Below are positions 36,263 to 49,469 of a stretch of 64,000 nucleotides of DNA, piece after piece. Where the stretch lies: NCBI GenBank assembly GCA_036583965.1, contig JAZBQD010000015.1:64448330-64512329 (forward strand), written 5' to 3'. The DNA is from Prunella strophiata (taxonomy: Eukaryota > Chordata > Aves > Passeriformes > Prunellidae). The translations under genes and the position numbers were made by a program. The first letter of the stretch is position 1; each line of letters begins with the position of its first letter. Below the pieces are notes generated by a model. It was not told the DNA's origin, ran no database searches, and saw nothing but the letters and a program-made list of their open reading frames with translations.

Positions 36263-39200
36263 ATTTCCAGACTTTTTTATGCCTAAAGCCCTAAACACTT
36301 GGAAATTCTCACAGAATAAATGAAGCAGTGTTAGAGTTGCACTTTTTTTTAAGTTGGCAGCTGTTGTGAAAGGTGCTGTGTGCCCATACCTAGTTTTAGA
36401 CGAGGGTGGATGCCTGTGACACTGCATGTCTCATCCCAGGATTCTCTGGGATTGGCAAAGAACATTTTGAACTTTGTGCTGCCACTATTACACCAATGTT
36501 GGTGCCTGACCTCCTTAGTTTTTGGTTGGGTTGGTATAAAAGGCTTGCAGGAGTTTCTTCCATAGGTTACAAACTGAATTATGTCCATACTAACAATTTA
36601 ATTTTACACTGATTACACCCATAAATCATAACTTGTGATTATTATTAAGATTCCATAATCACAAATGCTGTCTTGTATGCCTTTTTTTTTTTCAGCCATT
36701 AGTGTTTTCTAGGTTTCTGGATGTCTGTTTGTTAAGAAACTGCCAAGCAACTGGTTCTGTAACTCTAAAAGGTAGGCTTGGCCTACAGCTATAAATATTG
36801 GAGTGCCTGGTTCTAAAATTTACTCAGTGTTGGTGGACCCTCTGATCTTCTGCATGTTTCCCTGTGGATACTGATCTGTGTGCAGGGTAAAGGGATTAAA
36901 ATAACACTGAGGCCTTGGCTGGATCTATGCAACACAGAAGAAGGATGGGAAGGCAAGTGTTGCAGTGCCTGAAATAGGTGCAGTGATGATTCTGTTCATC
37001 ACTGAGGGACATCTAACTCCAGCTGGATGAAATAATGCATTCAGAGAATTGGCCACTTACAGTTAGAAGGGCAATTCAGATTGGCACAGCCAAACCAAGG
37101 GTGCAGTGCTCCTGCTTGGTGTAACCTGCCATGCTAAATAATTTCATAATTCAAGGAAATACTATGTGTAAGAATAAAGGTGGTTTCACTTTGGGTCTAG
37201 CAATATTTTCTGAGCTATTTTTCCTGTTAATGTTAGGTGAATGAAGGATACATATTGTCTTATATCCTGCTGGAAAAGATGGGTTTGCATAATTTTTTAG
37301 CCATCTTTCCAGAGCTTCTTTCCCAGCATGTCCCTAGAGATGTACACTTTGGTAATACAAATACTGTTCTTTTATGTTGTATTGCTGAATGCCAGCACAA
37401 ACTTTTCAACAATGAAGATACCATGGGATATAACAAAGCAATAGGACCAGCCTTTCTCCCTCAGTGTTGAGTATCTTACAGTAACTGAGAGAAATTCTTA
37501 TTCCCAGATGTGTATTAAATCTTTATAATAAAAACATTTTTTCTGGTTAGTTACAATTTAGCTCTAAAACAAAGCCCTGACACTAATCACTTTAACAAAT
37601 TCTTTTTCTAGGGCTTGAGTCAAATCCCTTTGAAGTCAGTGGAAGTCTTTGAATTTACTGAGAGTTAGTAGAGGCCCCTACATTATAAGCAGCACTTGGT
37701 TGATTGGATTTAAAAAAATAAAAAAAAAACCCCACTTATAGTAGCTGCACTTACACACAGCACTAAAACTTTCAAATAACAGCCTTCTAACAAAATCTTA
37801 ATTTCTAAAACATGTGAGCCTAATTATTATTCATCTGTGCTTGCATGCTCTGCTACCTCTTGCAAAGCTTTCTGCCTCATATATCATGTTGTAATTAGTA
37901 AAGTGGGAAAACACATTCATCTCTTCTTCAAAGAAAAAAAATCACACTTTAATCTTAAGTACATCATAATTGGCAAGAGAAAAAAAGAGTGGGGGAGGTA
38001 TCTGAAGAGTACCTCAAGGATTTTGCATGGCCTATCTTTTTATTAGGGAATTACTGCTGTGTAGCTTTTATTTCTTCATTATTACTGGCTAGGAAAAATA
38101 AGGGAGAGAGGCACAAAGAAAGAAGCACATGGACAATTATGAGGAAGCACCAAACCAAGAAGAAACACCCTGTATTGTGAAAACCTTCTCTCCTTCCCTT
38201 TTTGGAACAAAACCCTGAAAGTTGTTCAAAAATAGTAATGCTACTTATCTTACTCATAGGACTGTCTCCTTAACAGAGCCATCAGGCTGAGATAGCAGCT
38301 TATGGAACCCTGCACAGCAGAAAAAACTATTTTTGTAAATTAAAATTCAGATGGGTGAGGCTGCATGGGGGTCCATGGGCTATTCTGAGGGTATGCAGAA
38401 GTCCAGTGGTCTAATATTTGGGAATTTCTGGTTAAAATTCCTTGCTTCTTCGTGAAAACAGCCAGTAAGACAAAAATGAAATGCATATTTTTACAGCAAT
38501 GAAAGAGGGATATGAAGAAATCTGCCTCTGTAATGAGCTTGAATATGGTCTGTTATTCAAATAGATAAATCATTTGGGGCTACAATTGGATGTTAATTTC
38601 TCTTTCAGTACTGTAAAATGATCAATGATCTAAGAAATATTCGGCTGGACTAAATATTTAACAGTGACAGCACTGGGGATATATATTTTTAAATAGTGTG
38701 AAATGAATGAAAGGTTAAAAATTACCAAAATGGGAGTAAGAATGATAGGGTATTCTTCCCTGGAGTCAGCTTACTGAGGATCCCAGAATACTTTAAGCAA
38801 ACTTTGTCTGAAGCTCACAAACTCTTTAAACATTATAATGTGTTATTTAGACAAAATAGGCCTGGGAGCCTAGCTTAGGACCACTGTTTTTGTTTCAAGT
38901 GTCTTGCCCAAACTTAAACATAAAGTAGTCTCAGATGAAAACAAGTTTTCAGAAGTTTTTGTCTTCCCCTTCCATCATATCAAATCCTGGAACCCAAAGG
39001 TTATGGTGTAATGCAAAATAGTACCTGTCTGTGGTTACTGAAGCTTATTCTGGGCTTTTTCAAAGCTCAGACTGCAACAGAGACAGCTGAATGTATCTTT
39101 GGCACAGTAAATGAGCTGCCTTTTTTGCATCACAGAGAATTGAAAAAGCCCTCTTCAATTTCTCTGTTTTAGCTCTCCAAATTAGCAATTATAGCAAACT

Positions 39201-42200
39201 TCCATCCCTTATGGGTCTGGCAGAGTGTTCTCAAACTTTTAATCTTCAATCATCTTTAAATAAAAAATAAAATAAAATTTACATTTGCAGTCAGGTTCTA
39301 GGCATAAGCCAGTTTCCACTTAAGTAGTCTATGGAGCAGAAAGAATTGGGCAGAAACTTTCCCAGAGGAAAAGCCTCAGCAGATGAGTCCCAAGGAATTG
39401 GCTTGCTCATCTTCTCTGCATGTTTAGTGTTTCTGTATCACAATCACAGCATTGTGCTTTTAGGGTTGATGTCTCTGCACTGGAATTAGAATGCATTTTT
39501 GTTAAAGCTTTACTTAGGCATCATGATTTTGGGTAAGCTACTCAAGTGTTTCACAGCCTGTGTGGAAGTGGTGGGTGACATGTTTGTCTGTACCAGAGGG
39601 CACACTGCTCTGAAGGAGCTAGGATATGGCAGCTATTGGCTGTGCACTGAGGCTGACAGGAAACCCATCTGCCTGACCTCTGAATATTAGTGTTCTGTCT
39701 TGTCTGGTTTCCTTTAGCTGCACTGAGCTGAGTAACTTGTGTTTGGTGAAAGATGTGCTTGAGGGCAGCAGCAGACAGTGTGGGGATGGCCTGTGTGCTC
39801 CCCAGAGGGTGGTGGGCACTGCAGTGTCTCCAGGCATTTCCCCTGGGCAACCCATATTCTGCCTGACAGTGATAAAAAGAGAGGGGGGAAGTCATGTCTC
39901 CTTGAAACTTGTCCCAGTAGTTGACCAATTTTCAAACATCTTGGCTCAAATACAAATTTGTTGAGTATCATCTTTCAGGTGTTAGCAGAGCCACCACATA
40001 AACCTTTGTTTTTCCCTGCAAAGGAAATAGGATTTTTATGAGGCCATGTCTTATGCTACTTTCTGATAGTATAAACTGATAGAGGTCTTTCACTGAATTA
40101 CATGTTTTCTGGTCTTTCAGTAATTTTTTTTTTTAATTTCTCCTTCTACATTTTTCATCATGCTTTTTTAGAATTGAAGACAGAATTTTAGATCAGGAAA
40201 TTCAAAATTTCTGGTTATAATTCAATATACAGTATGTATTACAGTTAGGAATGTAGATGCCAGAAAAGAAGCATAAGAAGGTACACATTAAAATATGGAA
40301 CACTGTTTTTCCTGCCTTACCACTCTTTGCTATCTTCACAATAGAAAACTTGCTTTGATCATCTATCCATTGTCCAAATGCTAAATTACACTGCTGCACA
40401 CACAGCCTTTAGTTCTTGGCTCAGTGAATCTTGGTTACCAGGCTTACCCTTTTAACAAAATGAGTCTTGTTGCATATGAATATTTTCGTTCAGTAAAATA
40501 AAATGAGTCAGTAAGTTTTAGCTCATTAGGCAAAATGCTGCATAAATGAATAAAAATACCCCATTTGCTGCTATAAATATGTTATGGAGAGTAAATGTTA
40601 AATTGGATCTAACATTTAATAACAGTAACATCATTTTTTTAAAACATTACAGTATAAACATATTGATAGACAAAATTAGCAACTTGGATCATGGGGTATA
40701 GAAGTGTAAAGCAATGTCAACAATGTACAAAGGCTAGAGATATGCAGATGATATACCTGTGCTTTAAAAACACAAGGTACTTTCCAGCAGTTTAGGGGAC
40801 ATAACTTTTCCTGGATAATTAAAATATTTTGAAATATTTTGCAGAAAGTAAAATGCTAAATGAACCCCAAGCTGAATTCTTCACTCAGCTGGCTTGAATC
40901 TGTCTTTTCAGAATGCTTTTATGGGTTTACAACCACTGTAAATCTACCAAGTTTGTTTAGGCTAAAATTGTGGTGGTTCCAGCTTCTTGGGGCTTCTCTA
41001 AGTGTGTTTCAAACAGAGTCAGAATTCAACAGTCTTGGCATGCAAAACTGGAAAACCTTAAAAATGGCATTTAAGATCAGATGGGGCAGTGGGTGTGGAT
41101 AGCCTTGACCTGACTGTGATTGCAGAGGAAAAACCTAAACTCTTGGTAAGGTTTTTACTGGAGTACAGGCTTACTGAATGGAGTCTTTTCCTAGCACTGA
41201 GTATGGATGGGTTTTTTTTGTTGACTTGTATGAGGAAACATTCCAGTTTCATCAGATATTGATTCCCTACCCAGTGCTGTGAGCCCAAGGAGTACAGAAA
41301 CCTGGAGCTGTTATGAGCGCAGCCCTTCAGCTTCACAACTTTGTCAGTGGTATTTCAGACAATTTCTAGATTACAAGAGTTATCTGAAGTGATCTGAACA
41401 AAACGATTCAGCACCCATGCTATTGATTTGATTAGAGTTAATTTATCCCAGATTAAAAGAAAAAATAACAATGAGCAAATATTTGGGAATTGAAAAAATA
41501 TTGACATAAATTGTAATGGCATGCCTAATTTCCTCCAGGGGACATAGACACTATAGATCTGTCAGAGTGCAAATCCTCTCCTAAAGTTGATAAGAAATGA
41601 CAAAAATGCTACCATTGTGGGAAAGTAGCATATATTTTGTTTAATTATTCTATTTTTGGGGGATAGAGAACTTTTTTGTAAGGTGATAACACAGAAATGC
41701 AGCTGAACTCATAATAAAGCTCAGTGATCTTCACTTAAATCTTGACTGAGCTGTCCCATGCTTCTCCTTGTACCTCTACTAATTAGTTTACCTTCTAAAG
41801 CATAAAATTTGTGTCTGAACAAGGCTTTAAAGTCTGATAGGCTGGTAGTTACCACTAGTTACAGCTCCAAGGCCTGGAATCCAGAATTCCAGAAGTACCC
41901 ATATTTCTCCATATTTGCTACTGGACATAAACACCTCAGCAGTTAAATTCACATGAAGATCCCCAAAGCAGACTGCTAAGCACCTGTGAGGTCTGGGTGG
42001 GATCCCAGCTGCTGACATTGAGCCTTGCACAAAGCCCAGCAAGCGCTCCCAGGTGAAAGTGTTCATCCACAGGACAGAAGAGGCAAGTCTCCTGTACTGC
42101 CCTGCTTCTTAACCTCTCTCAGGGATGTGAATCCAAGGCAAACATCTATTTACACCCCAATCATCTGGCTACAGTGCTCCAACAAGACCCTGGTGACTTG

Positions 42201-45200
42201 AATCTCTCCTACTGACTTGGTCTCTCTCATTTTGAACAAAGCTCACATTCACTGGTCAGATGCCAGGTGACTGGATCTACCCCACCACTCCAAAACAGGA
42301 ATTAGTTTCCCTTTTTTTTTTTTCTACTCAAGCTCATCAATGTACATCATACATGGTGTATGACTATGGAGGACTTCTACACTGGGGATTGAGAATGCCA
42401 ACTTTGTGCTCTCCCTGTTTCTTCATGGTTAAAGAACTCCTCTCTGAATTTCAGTGCTTAGGATGAAGACTGCCCCAAATGAAGTCTCCCACAGGCCAGC
42501 CATAAACACTAGACCAGGTGTTTAAGAATAGCTTGGGGTCCAGCTGTGCCCCAAAAAGTGTGCAGAGAAAGCCAGAAAAGATTATTCAGGGTCCAATCTT
42601 ATGTCCTTTACTGTGGAAATCCTAAGGACACTTGACTACATAGTAGAAGTCATGGCTTGGACCAGAAACACCGAAGTCACTAATTGTGACTTTAGATCAT
42701 TCCCATAGGTCTGTCTAAGGTAATGGTCCCAAAGGAAGCAGTATCTAGTAAATCTGTCTCTTTCAATCCCAGAAAGTCACATTACACACAGAGAGGAAGA
42801 TGAGATGTTACTTTTCAGATGACTGACAGATCATTACAGTTTTTGAAACCTAGAGTTTCAGTTTGAAACCTAGTGTCCTTTTTTAGTCAATAACAGAGAT
42901 GCCCCCCCCAAGCTGCTTGCTGGAGTTCAGTTTTGTTCTAGTGAGACATAAATCAGTTGTGAGATATTTACTTTTGTGTCTCAGTGAATTGCTGTCACTG
43001 AAAAGGATGATAAATTATTATTTCTGTTGACAATAGAAAACAACTAAAGTGCTAATCGGATCCCACATTCTGGGATCAATACTGAATTTCTTACTAGAAT
43101 GTCTTTTAAACCCTTGTGCAGTAGTCAGCTCCCTTTTATCCCAGACATCACTTGAACATACGACATACAGTATCCTAGTAAATTCATGAAATATGATTTC
43201 TGGCATGTTGCTACCTTGCTCAGTGAATCCTTCTGAAATGAACACTCTTCTCCCTAACATGAACCTTTATGGAGTGGGGCATCACACTTTTGCAGGCTTA
43301 ATGTAGCTAGAAAGATATGATCCCCTTAGTGACTATGGAATAACCAGGAGTACTGCATGTGAAGGACTGCCAGCAGGTGAAGTTTTCACTCACTCAGGGT
43401 CCTTGCTAGTGTCCTGCTTCCCATGCTTCTGTCTACTTCAGTTTGTCCAACCTTTTTTGCTCATCTCTTGTTTACTTTTCTTTCAATATATTCCCCAAGT
43501 CATTAAAGACCCCCAGATCTCTCAGCTAAAAGGGCTCTCCCATCCCTCCCTTCACACCTTCTGGATTCTGTCTGCTCACACTGATACTGTGGCCCTCAGC
43601 CAGCTCTGTCCTTCCCCACTGCTCATTCTCCTGATTGTACTAATGTGGAAAAGTATGGGTGTGCATCCATGAAAGTCCCTCCTAATGCCCATGTTTAGGG
43701 AGGCAATGTGCAAGTTCCCTGTCCATGGAACTTGGCACACTGATATCCCAGTTCTGGTGAACCTCCCCTTTCTGGCTCATGCACCTTGTAATGTTTTTGC
43801 ACTTGACCATTCATTTGTTTATAAATGGTTAAATTCCTAAGCATACCAAAGCGACACTCTGTAAACCAAAATTAGAAGTTGGTGAAAAGTAATAAGAAAA
43901 TTGACCTGAAACTATGCTGAGCACAGGAAATGGCAGAAGTTTTTCTGGTGAGAAATAATGAGTTCATATAATTTTATCTAATTTTTTGTTTTATTAGTGG
44001 CTTTTTTATTAGATTGATGCTAAAAGCAGATGGCTGCTGTCTGCTTTGTCTCTCACTGGAGCTGTCTGCTTTTAAACTCTTTCAAGTTGCCCACTGGTTG
44101 AAGGCTTTCAAGAGTCCAAGTGACTGGCTAAGGGTGTCCCTCTCTGCACAGGGGTCTGGAATGCAAATCCAAGTGGTACATGCTCGAGGGAAGCTGACTA
44201 GCAGAATGAACAAGAAGAAAATTCCAAGTAGCTTATTTTACATGTAGGTGCTTTTCTTATTCTAGCAAAACTTCTTTGGTGCAGAGGAAATACACCTAAT
44301 CTGTAATAATATAGTTCTGCCACATGACAGACTGCTGCTCATCAGACTGAGACATGCTTATTTTCCTTTATTTTTAAAAGAAAAAAGATCTAACTTGCCA
44401 GTGGAATGTTTTTCGAATTATTATGTTTTCTGTATGTAAAGCAGTAACACAGCAGCCAGGCAATCAGATAACATGTTCAGTGTGCCATAATCAGATGGGA
44501 CCAAATGTATCCTTGGTACAACTCTATTAACTTTGATGGGATTACAGGAGAGAAAAGTACAGCCCATTGACATTAAGGGGGAAATTTTTCCTGGATAGAG
44601 AGCTGCAATATCTCTATAGGTAATACCAATGTGATTGTTCCGTGTCTTGGAGGCACAGTCATTACAATTAATGGAGTGAGTCTACATGATATACAGCATT
44701 TTGTTGTATGTCTTTTTTTTTTCCTTTAGCAGGCTTATACTACATTTTTATGTGTACTATTTCTGTTCAAGAGTAATAGCTGTGATTTCATGCTCCCACT
44801 GCTCAGTGTGCAGTCTCTGGACTGAATAGTAGAAGTGTTTCTAAGGAAATAACATGGACTAGGGACAGTAACTGCTAAGCAAATGGTACAGGTGGATGTG
44901 ATTTACTGCTGACCAAGTCTCATTTGAACTGTTTGGCACACCTCTAAATTAACTGAACAGATGGTTTTTTAATTAGTTCTGTCATTTCATTTTCTGCATT
45001 CTTAATACATGTCAGGCTGTATGTCAGGGAGAATTAGCATCAATTTCAAGTGATACAAAAACATTCATAGCAAGAATAAGCTGACAATAACAATAACAAA
45101 ACATAATTAGAGTACAAATTGGGAGGTCTGCAGCTTTATAAACATGGTAAGCCTAGATTTATGAGACTTCAGAGGTTTGTTCAAAATGAGAAATGCCTTA

Positions 45201-46215
45201 AACTTGCTGCAAACCATTAGTTCTGCAGAGACCTAGAACAGGGTTTTCTGGCTTCCTGTAGTAGGATAGGCCTTGCTAATGTAAATTGCCTGAGAAGAGC
45301 TCCTGAATTTATGCATTTGATTTATCTGATTCTACCTTCCCCAAAGGGCAGAATCATATGCCTGGGCACTAAAGTGCCTTTTAGCTTCAGAGATGGCAGT
45401 AAAAGATTTAGTTATTCTTTCCTTCTGACCAAAGTGGTATTTGTCCAAGTGCAAAATCCTTTCTTTGCCATTCCAGCCAGGCTAGTGGAACTGTTTCCAA
45501 GTGCAAGGTAGCAGCAGAATTTGGTTCAAGTATGGCAGCAACTGTTGCATTCTCATATGAAATTAAAATTATAGTGATTTCTCATTAAAAAGCAACACAA
45601 TATGATATAGTTTTATTAGGAAAATATTTCAGTGTACTAATGATGTTGTTTACATGATGGTAGTTAACAAGATAAAGTGTAATCTACAAAAAAACCCAAA
45701 TGCTACATGACTGTATAGAATTAGAATGCCATACTGTTCATATAGTTTTAGCTGCAAAGATTGCTTTTTATGCATTTGTAACTCTCCATGGCAAACTGGA
45801 TAAAAGACTTGTTTCCTCCAAATTTATCTCTGCAGGAAGTACCTTAGAATGATGGCAGGCCATACATCACAAGGAGAATCAAGATCTAAGTTAAAGCAAA
45901 TAGCTTTAATCATAGACTTTAAAAACTTACTCCTCTTTGGATCTGCAGAAAATGGATAACATGTAAACAGGCCTAATCAGAGCAGTATTTCCAGCAGCAT
46001 AATCCCAGAGGAATTAAATAGGAGAGTCCTCATCACAGGGACATAATGGTGCTTGGTAGGCTCTCCATCCCTTTGACACCTTTTCTGCAATATTACACAA
46101 TGTACACCTAGTGGGAACTACTTTATTTAATATACAACGTAAAGGTCTGGCACATGTTTATTTGGGAGTATATTCTTTTGATGCCTTGCTAGTTAAAGCA
46201 CATACAGAAAAGTGT
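36263..46215. other. AT-rich non-coding DNA, no gene recognised
   Basis: Mostly unique sequence. An isolated TATAAAAGG at 36535-36543 lacks the accompanying signals that would make an LTR or promoter call. A 20-bp-period duplication of TTTGAAACCTAG lies at 42842-42873. Two homopolymers stand out: C8 near 42902 and T12 near 42312. The stretch 44440-44720 looks slow-evolving by composition, but I cannot show conservation. Confidence 0.45.
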
Positions 46216-46319
46216 GGGGTTTTTTTTTTGTTTTTTTTTTTTTTGGGTTTTTTTTAGGGTTTTTTTTTGTTTGTTTGTTCTTGTTTTTGTTGGTTTTTTG
46301 TTTTGTTTTTTTTCCCCCA
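46216..46319 (+). repeat. G/T-rich low-complexity block
   Basis: Runs of T separated by GGGG, GGG and single G (GGGTTTTTTTTAGGG and TTTGTTTGTTTG units), ending in CCCCC. It resembles 36080-36262 in composition and orientation. Confidence 0.85.
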
Positions 46320-48984
46320 AGAATAAGGAAAGTATTTAAACCTGAGTGACTTTATGCAAGTGCAAGTTATTATCTTGTTTTCTTATTCAGTCTTAGCCCA
46401 CTTGCTGTCTTTTGAGCAAAATCTTCTCAGCATCTCATGAAAAACAATTGTCAGCAACAGACCTTCTGTTCACAGAGCAGGCAATATGCTGGCTGCAATG
46501 TAAATGCTGGTTCAAGTCTCCTCCCCAGTTCAGAACTGGGGCAAATGCCAATGCCTTTGCTGTAGCCTAATGGTTACTGGCTTCGCCTGTGGTAGAATAT
46601 GTGGCTTTGACAGTATCCTGAATGGGCTGCAGCCAGCTCTAGGTTTTTTGCGATATTTTTTTTAATTTCAAAAATGTTACTTTGCAGATTTTGAAAAACT
46701 TCAACATGGAAATTTAAATTTTCAGATCTGAATTTGAATAACCTTATTTGATACTTGATATTGTCAAAGGATGTGTCTGGGAGTCTTCAAACATGGGAAG
46801 GGGTATGCTGACTCAGAGCTGAATATATCTTGCATATATTCAGGCCATGAGAGATGAGAGCCCTGTGCATAGCTTTCACTTCCTCATTTGCACAGTCCTA
46901 GAAAAGTCCTTTCAGTATCTGGACTACTTCATAGCTGATGCTTTGAACTTGTAATGGCAGTGCAGGATCTGATCTTCTTCAGATTTGCTAGCCTAGAGGG
47001 CTTGACAGATGCATCTGTGCCCATATGTAAGTAGGCTTGGGTGGCTCTGCCCTGCCTCCTCTGCAAGGAACACACTGTGCTTCTGCAGAGCTTTTCAGTC
47101 TGCCAGGCATCCAGAGTCACCCTGAAAGGACCTGAGACTAGCCTGGCCCTCTCCTGATCAGATAAATGAATGTTTTTTAAACAAGGTTTGGAATTCTGTA
47201 TCTTTGAGGGAAGCAGGCAATGTTATGGAGACTGACTTTGGCCATAGGCATGAAGTGATGATAGAAAGTCATGATTACAGTCCTCAGTTAGAGCAGCAGG
47301 CAGGATCTCTGCTGGAGCCCTACTATCATCTCTGCCCAGCCTATTTCCCGTTAGCTACAGAGATGACAGTGATCTCACTGACAAAGTAAATTTTGATCTG
47401 ATACTATTGTTTTTTTCTGTTTATGTATATACATATATTAAAATAAATATATATATTTGCAGGAATGAAAGCTTTGTGTACACAAGGACTACAGGGCATC
47501 AAATAAAATCAGCATGGACCAGATAAATACCAAAGATTTGCCCCATTGCAAAGCCTATGGCTATTCTTGCCACAGAGTGCAATAGACAGTAAAATCCTCA
47601 AAGTTTGAAAAGGAATTGGGCATGTTGCTGGATGAAACACTAATTAAGGTTATTAAATATTTAAGGCACTATCTCTGCTCCAGGAAGCCCTTAAAGCAGT
47701 TAGCACCTGAGGTTAAGGGAGGATGCTGGGTAATTGTTGCTGTCTGCCTCCCTCAATTCTTCCTTGGGCATGAGTTATTAGCATATCACTGGAGGCTGGT
47801 GCTAGGCTACCTACAATTTTTATCTGACTCAGTATGGGTTTTCTTAAGGTTTTTTGTATTCTTATGACCACTGATTTCCAAAGAAAAGGTTCAGGGCAGA
47901 AAAAAAATCTATGTTATCAAAAGAAGGGAGATTTTGGTGAAAGCAAAAAAAAGTCTATATAAGAACATGTATTCTCTTCTCAAAATCTATGAGCTGTGAC
48001 AGAAAAGAACAACCAGATGATGTGAAATAGAAGGTAAAGGTGAAGTAGGGAGGAGATACCACATGCTGAAGTTGCATGCCTGTGCTTTTAAGTTCCCAAC
48101 ACAATCAAAAGTGTTTTCATCAGCCTGCAAACCATGGCCCTTGGTGTAAACAGTACATGACTTAAATCCTAACTAGCAGCTTGCTGAGGTAGCTGTTGAA
48201 CAGACTCAACACCTCAATAAAGATATTGCATGTTTCTGGGGAGCCCTGTAACAGATTATTCATGTCTAAAGGCAGGTTCTGAATAATTATGTTGTGCTAG
48301 GCATAGCATCATGCTTGTTTGTAATTGTCTGGAGCCTGAGTAAGAGTAAAGAAGATACTCCAAAACTTTTTGTAGCAGTGGGGAGAAAGATCCTTATGGG
48401 ACAATAAATAGTGGATTAATGTAGATTCATCAAGACAATCTGAATAAATAGCTTTCCTTCATTCTACAGCTGGTTTTAGTTGTATTATTAGTTGCTTATA
48501 AGAATTGCCAGATACTTTTGAAAGAGTTCATGAGTTCTGGATGATTCATGATTCCTTAGTGTAGGTGATTTTTCATCAAACAGTTCTTACCAGAAATGTG
48601 GTATTTATTATTCATTAATTCAGTATTTCCTATTTATTTTGTCATCTTTTGTTTAAATATATTTAAAATATATTTAATCAGGAAGTACAAATACTGTCTG
48701 GTGACTTAGGACTCGTTGCGAACCATGAACAGCAAGCAGACAAAATGGAACAGTTTGACATGAGAAATGGTGGTATATCCTAAACTAGCTGGCAAGTGCT
48801 TTCCATTAAGAAATTTGTTAATATAAATGATGACTTGTTCATGGTCAGTTTGAAGCAAAAAATAAATTATTTTCTGATCAACATACACTCAGTTTTAATT
48901 AAATACTTGTATGGAGTGTGTCTCTTGTTAGCTGCCCTTTAAGCTGTTGCTCAAGGAAGTAAACACACCCAGCATGGGAAATAA
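46320..48984. other. AT-rich non-coding DNA; TA-rich run at 47421
   Basis: No exon or named repeat recognised. A TA-rich run (TATGTATATACATATATTAA and onward) lies at 47421-47458. Confidence 0.5.
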
Positions 48985-49415
48985 AGAATGAGTTGTTAGA
49001 GACATGCACATGCCTGCAGGACTATGGTGTTACTGGCATCACAGAGATGTGGTGGGGTGGCCCTTAGGACTGGAGGGTTGGAATGGATGCATGCAGGCTC
49101 TTTAGGAAGGACAGTCAAGGGAGGCGAGGAGGGGGTTTCATTCTCTATGCCAATGTTGATGACCAGCTAGAGTGTATGGAGATCCACCTGGGGATGGGTG
49201 AGGAGCTGACTGAGAGTTTATGGGTCAGGACTGAAGAGAGGGCAGGGACAGGTGACAGTGGGGTCTGCTACAGGCCACTTGACCAGGAAGACAGAGCAAA
49301 TGAATCCCTTCATAGATAAGCAGGAGCAACTTCCTATTGACAAGCCCAGATCCTTAAGGGGGACTTCAAACATCTTGATATGAGTTGGAGGGGCAAGACA
49401 GAAGGGGCTGTGATC
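48985..49415 (+). pseudogene. CR1 LINE ORF2, decayed endonuclease-domain fragment
   Basis: One reading frame (phase of 49038) stays homologous to the apurinic endonuclease domain at the start of CR1 ORF2. It opens with ITEMWWGG and continues after a stop (49065-49067) as DWRVGMDACRLFRKD, then GRRGGGFILY, LECMEIHLGM, ESLWVR and GVCYRP. Two more in-frame stops (49317-49319 and 49338-49340) precede GDFKHLDMSW, the counterpart of the family's GDFNHPDICW, whose Asp is an active-site residue. The 78-residue open frame 49083-49319 is just the longest gap between stops. Codons after about 49410 leave the CR1 pattern at the start of the perfect inverted repeat. The reverse-transcriptase domain is absent here. 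The element is dead. Confidence 0.88.
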
Positions 49416-49469
49416 TATACTGGATCTATATTCCAGCAGTACAGTATGCTGGAATATAGATCCAGTATA
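49416..49469. repeat. Perfect 23-bp inverted repeat with 8-nt loop
   Basis: The left arm 49416-49438 (TATACTGGATCTA...CCAGCA) is the exact reverse complement of the right arm 49447-49469 (TGCTGG...TAGATCCAGTATA), separated by GTACAGTA. Pairing stops at the next base on both sides. It lies exactly where CR1 similarity ends. With no mismatch it must be young or maintained. It may be a fold-back made by template switching at a break, or a hairpin-RNA source, or an assembly artefact. Confidence 0.95.

Noticed and set aside
36079..36323. Phenylalanine/tryptophan-rich open frames that could look like membrane proteins
   Set aside because: They come from the G/T-rich low-complexity block.
36535..36543. 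TATAAAAGG as a possible LTR or host promoter
   Set aside because: No CCAAT, polyadenylation signal, element ends or duplication nearby.
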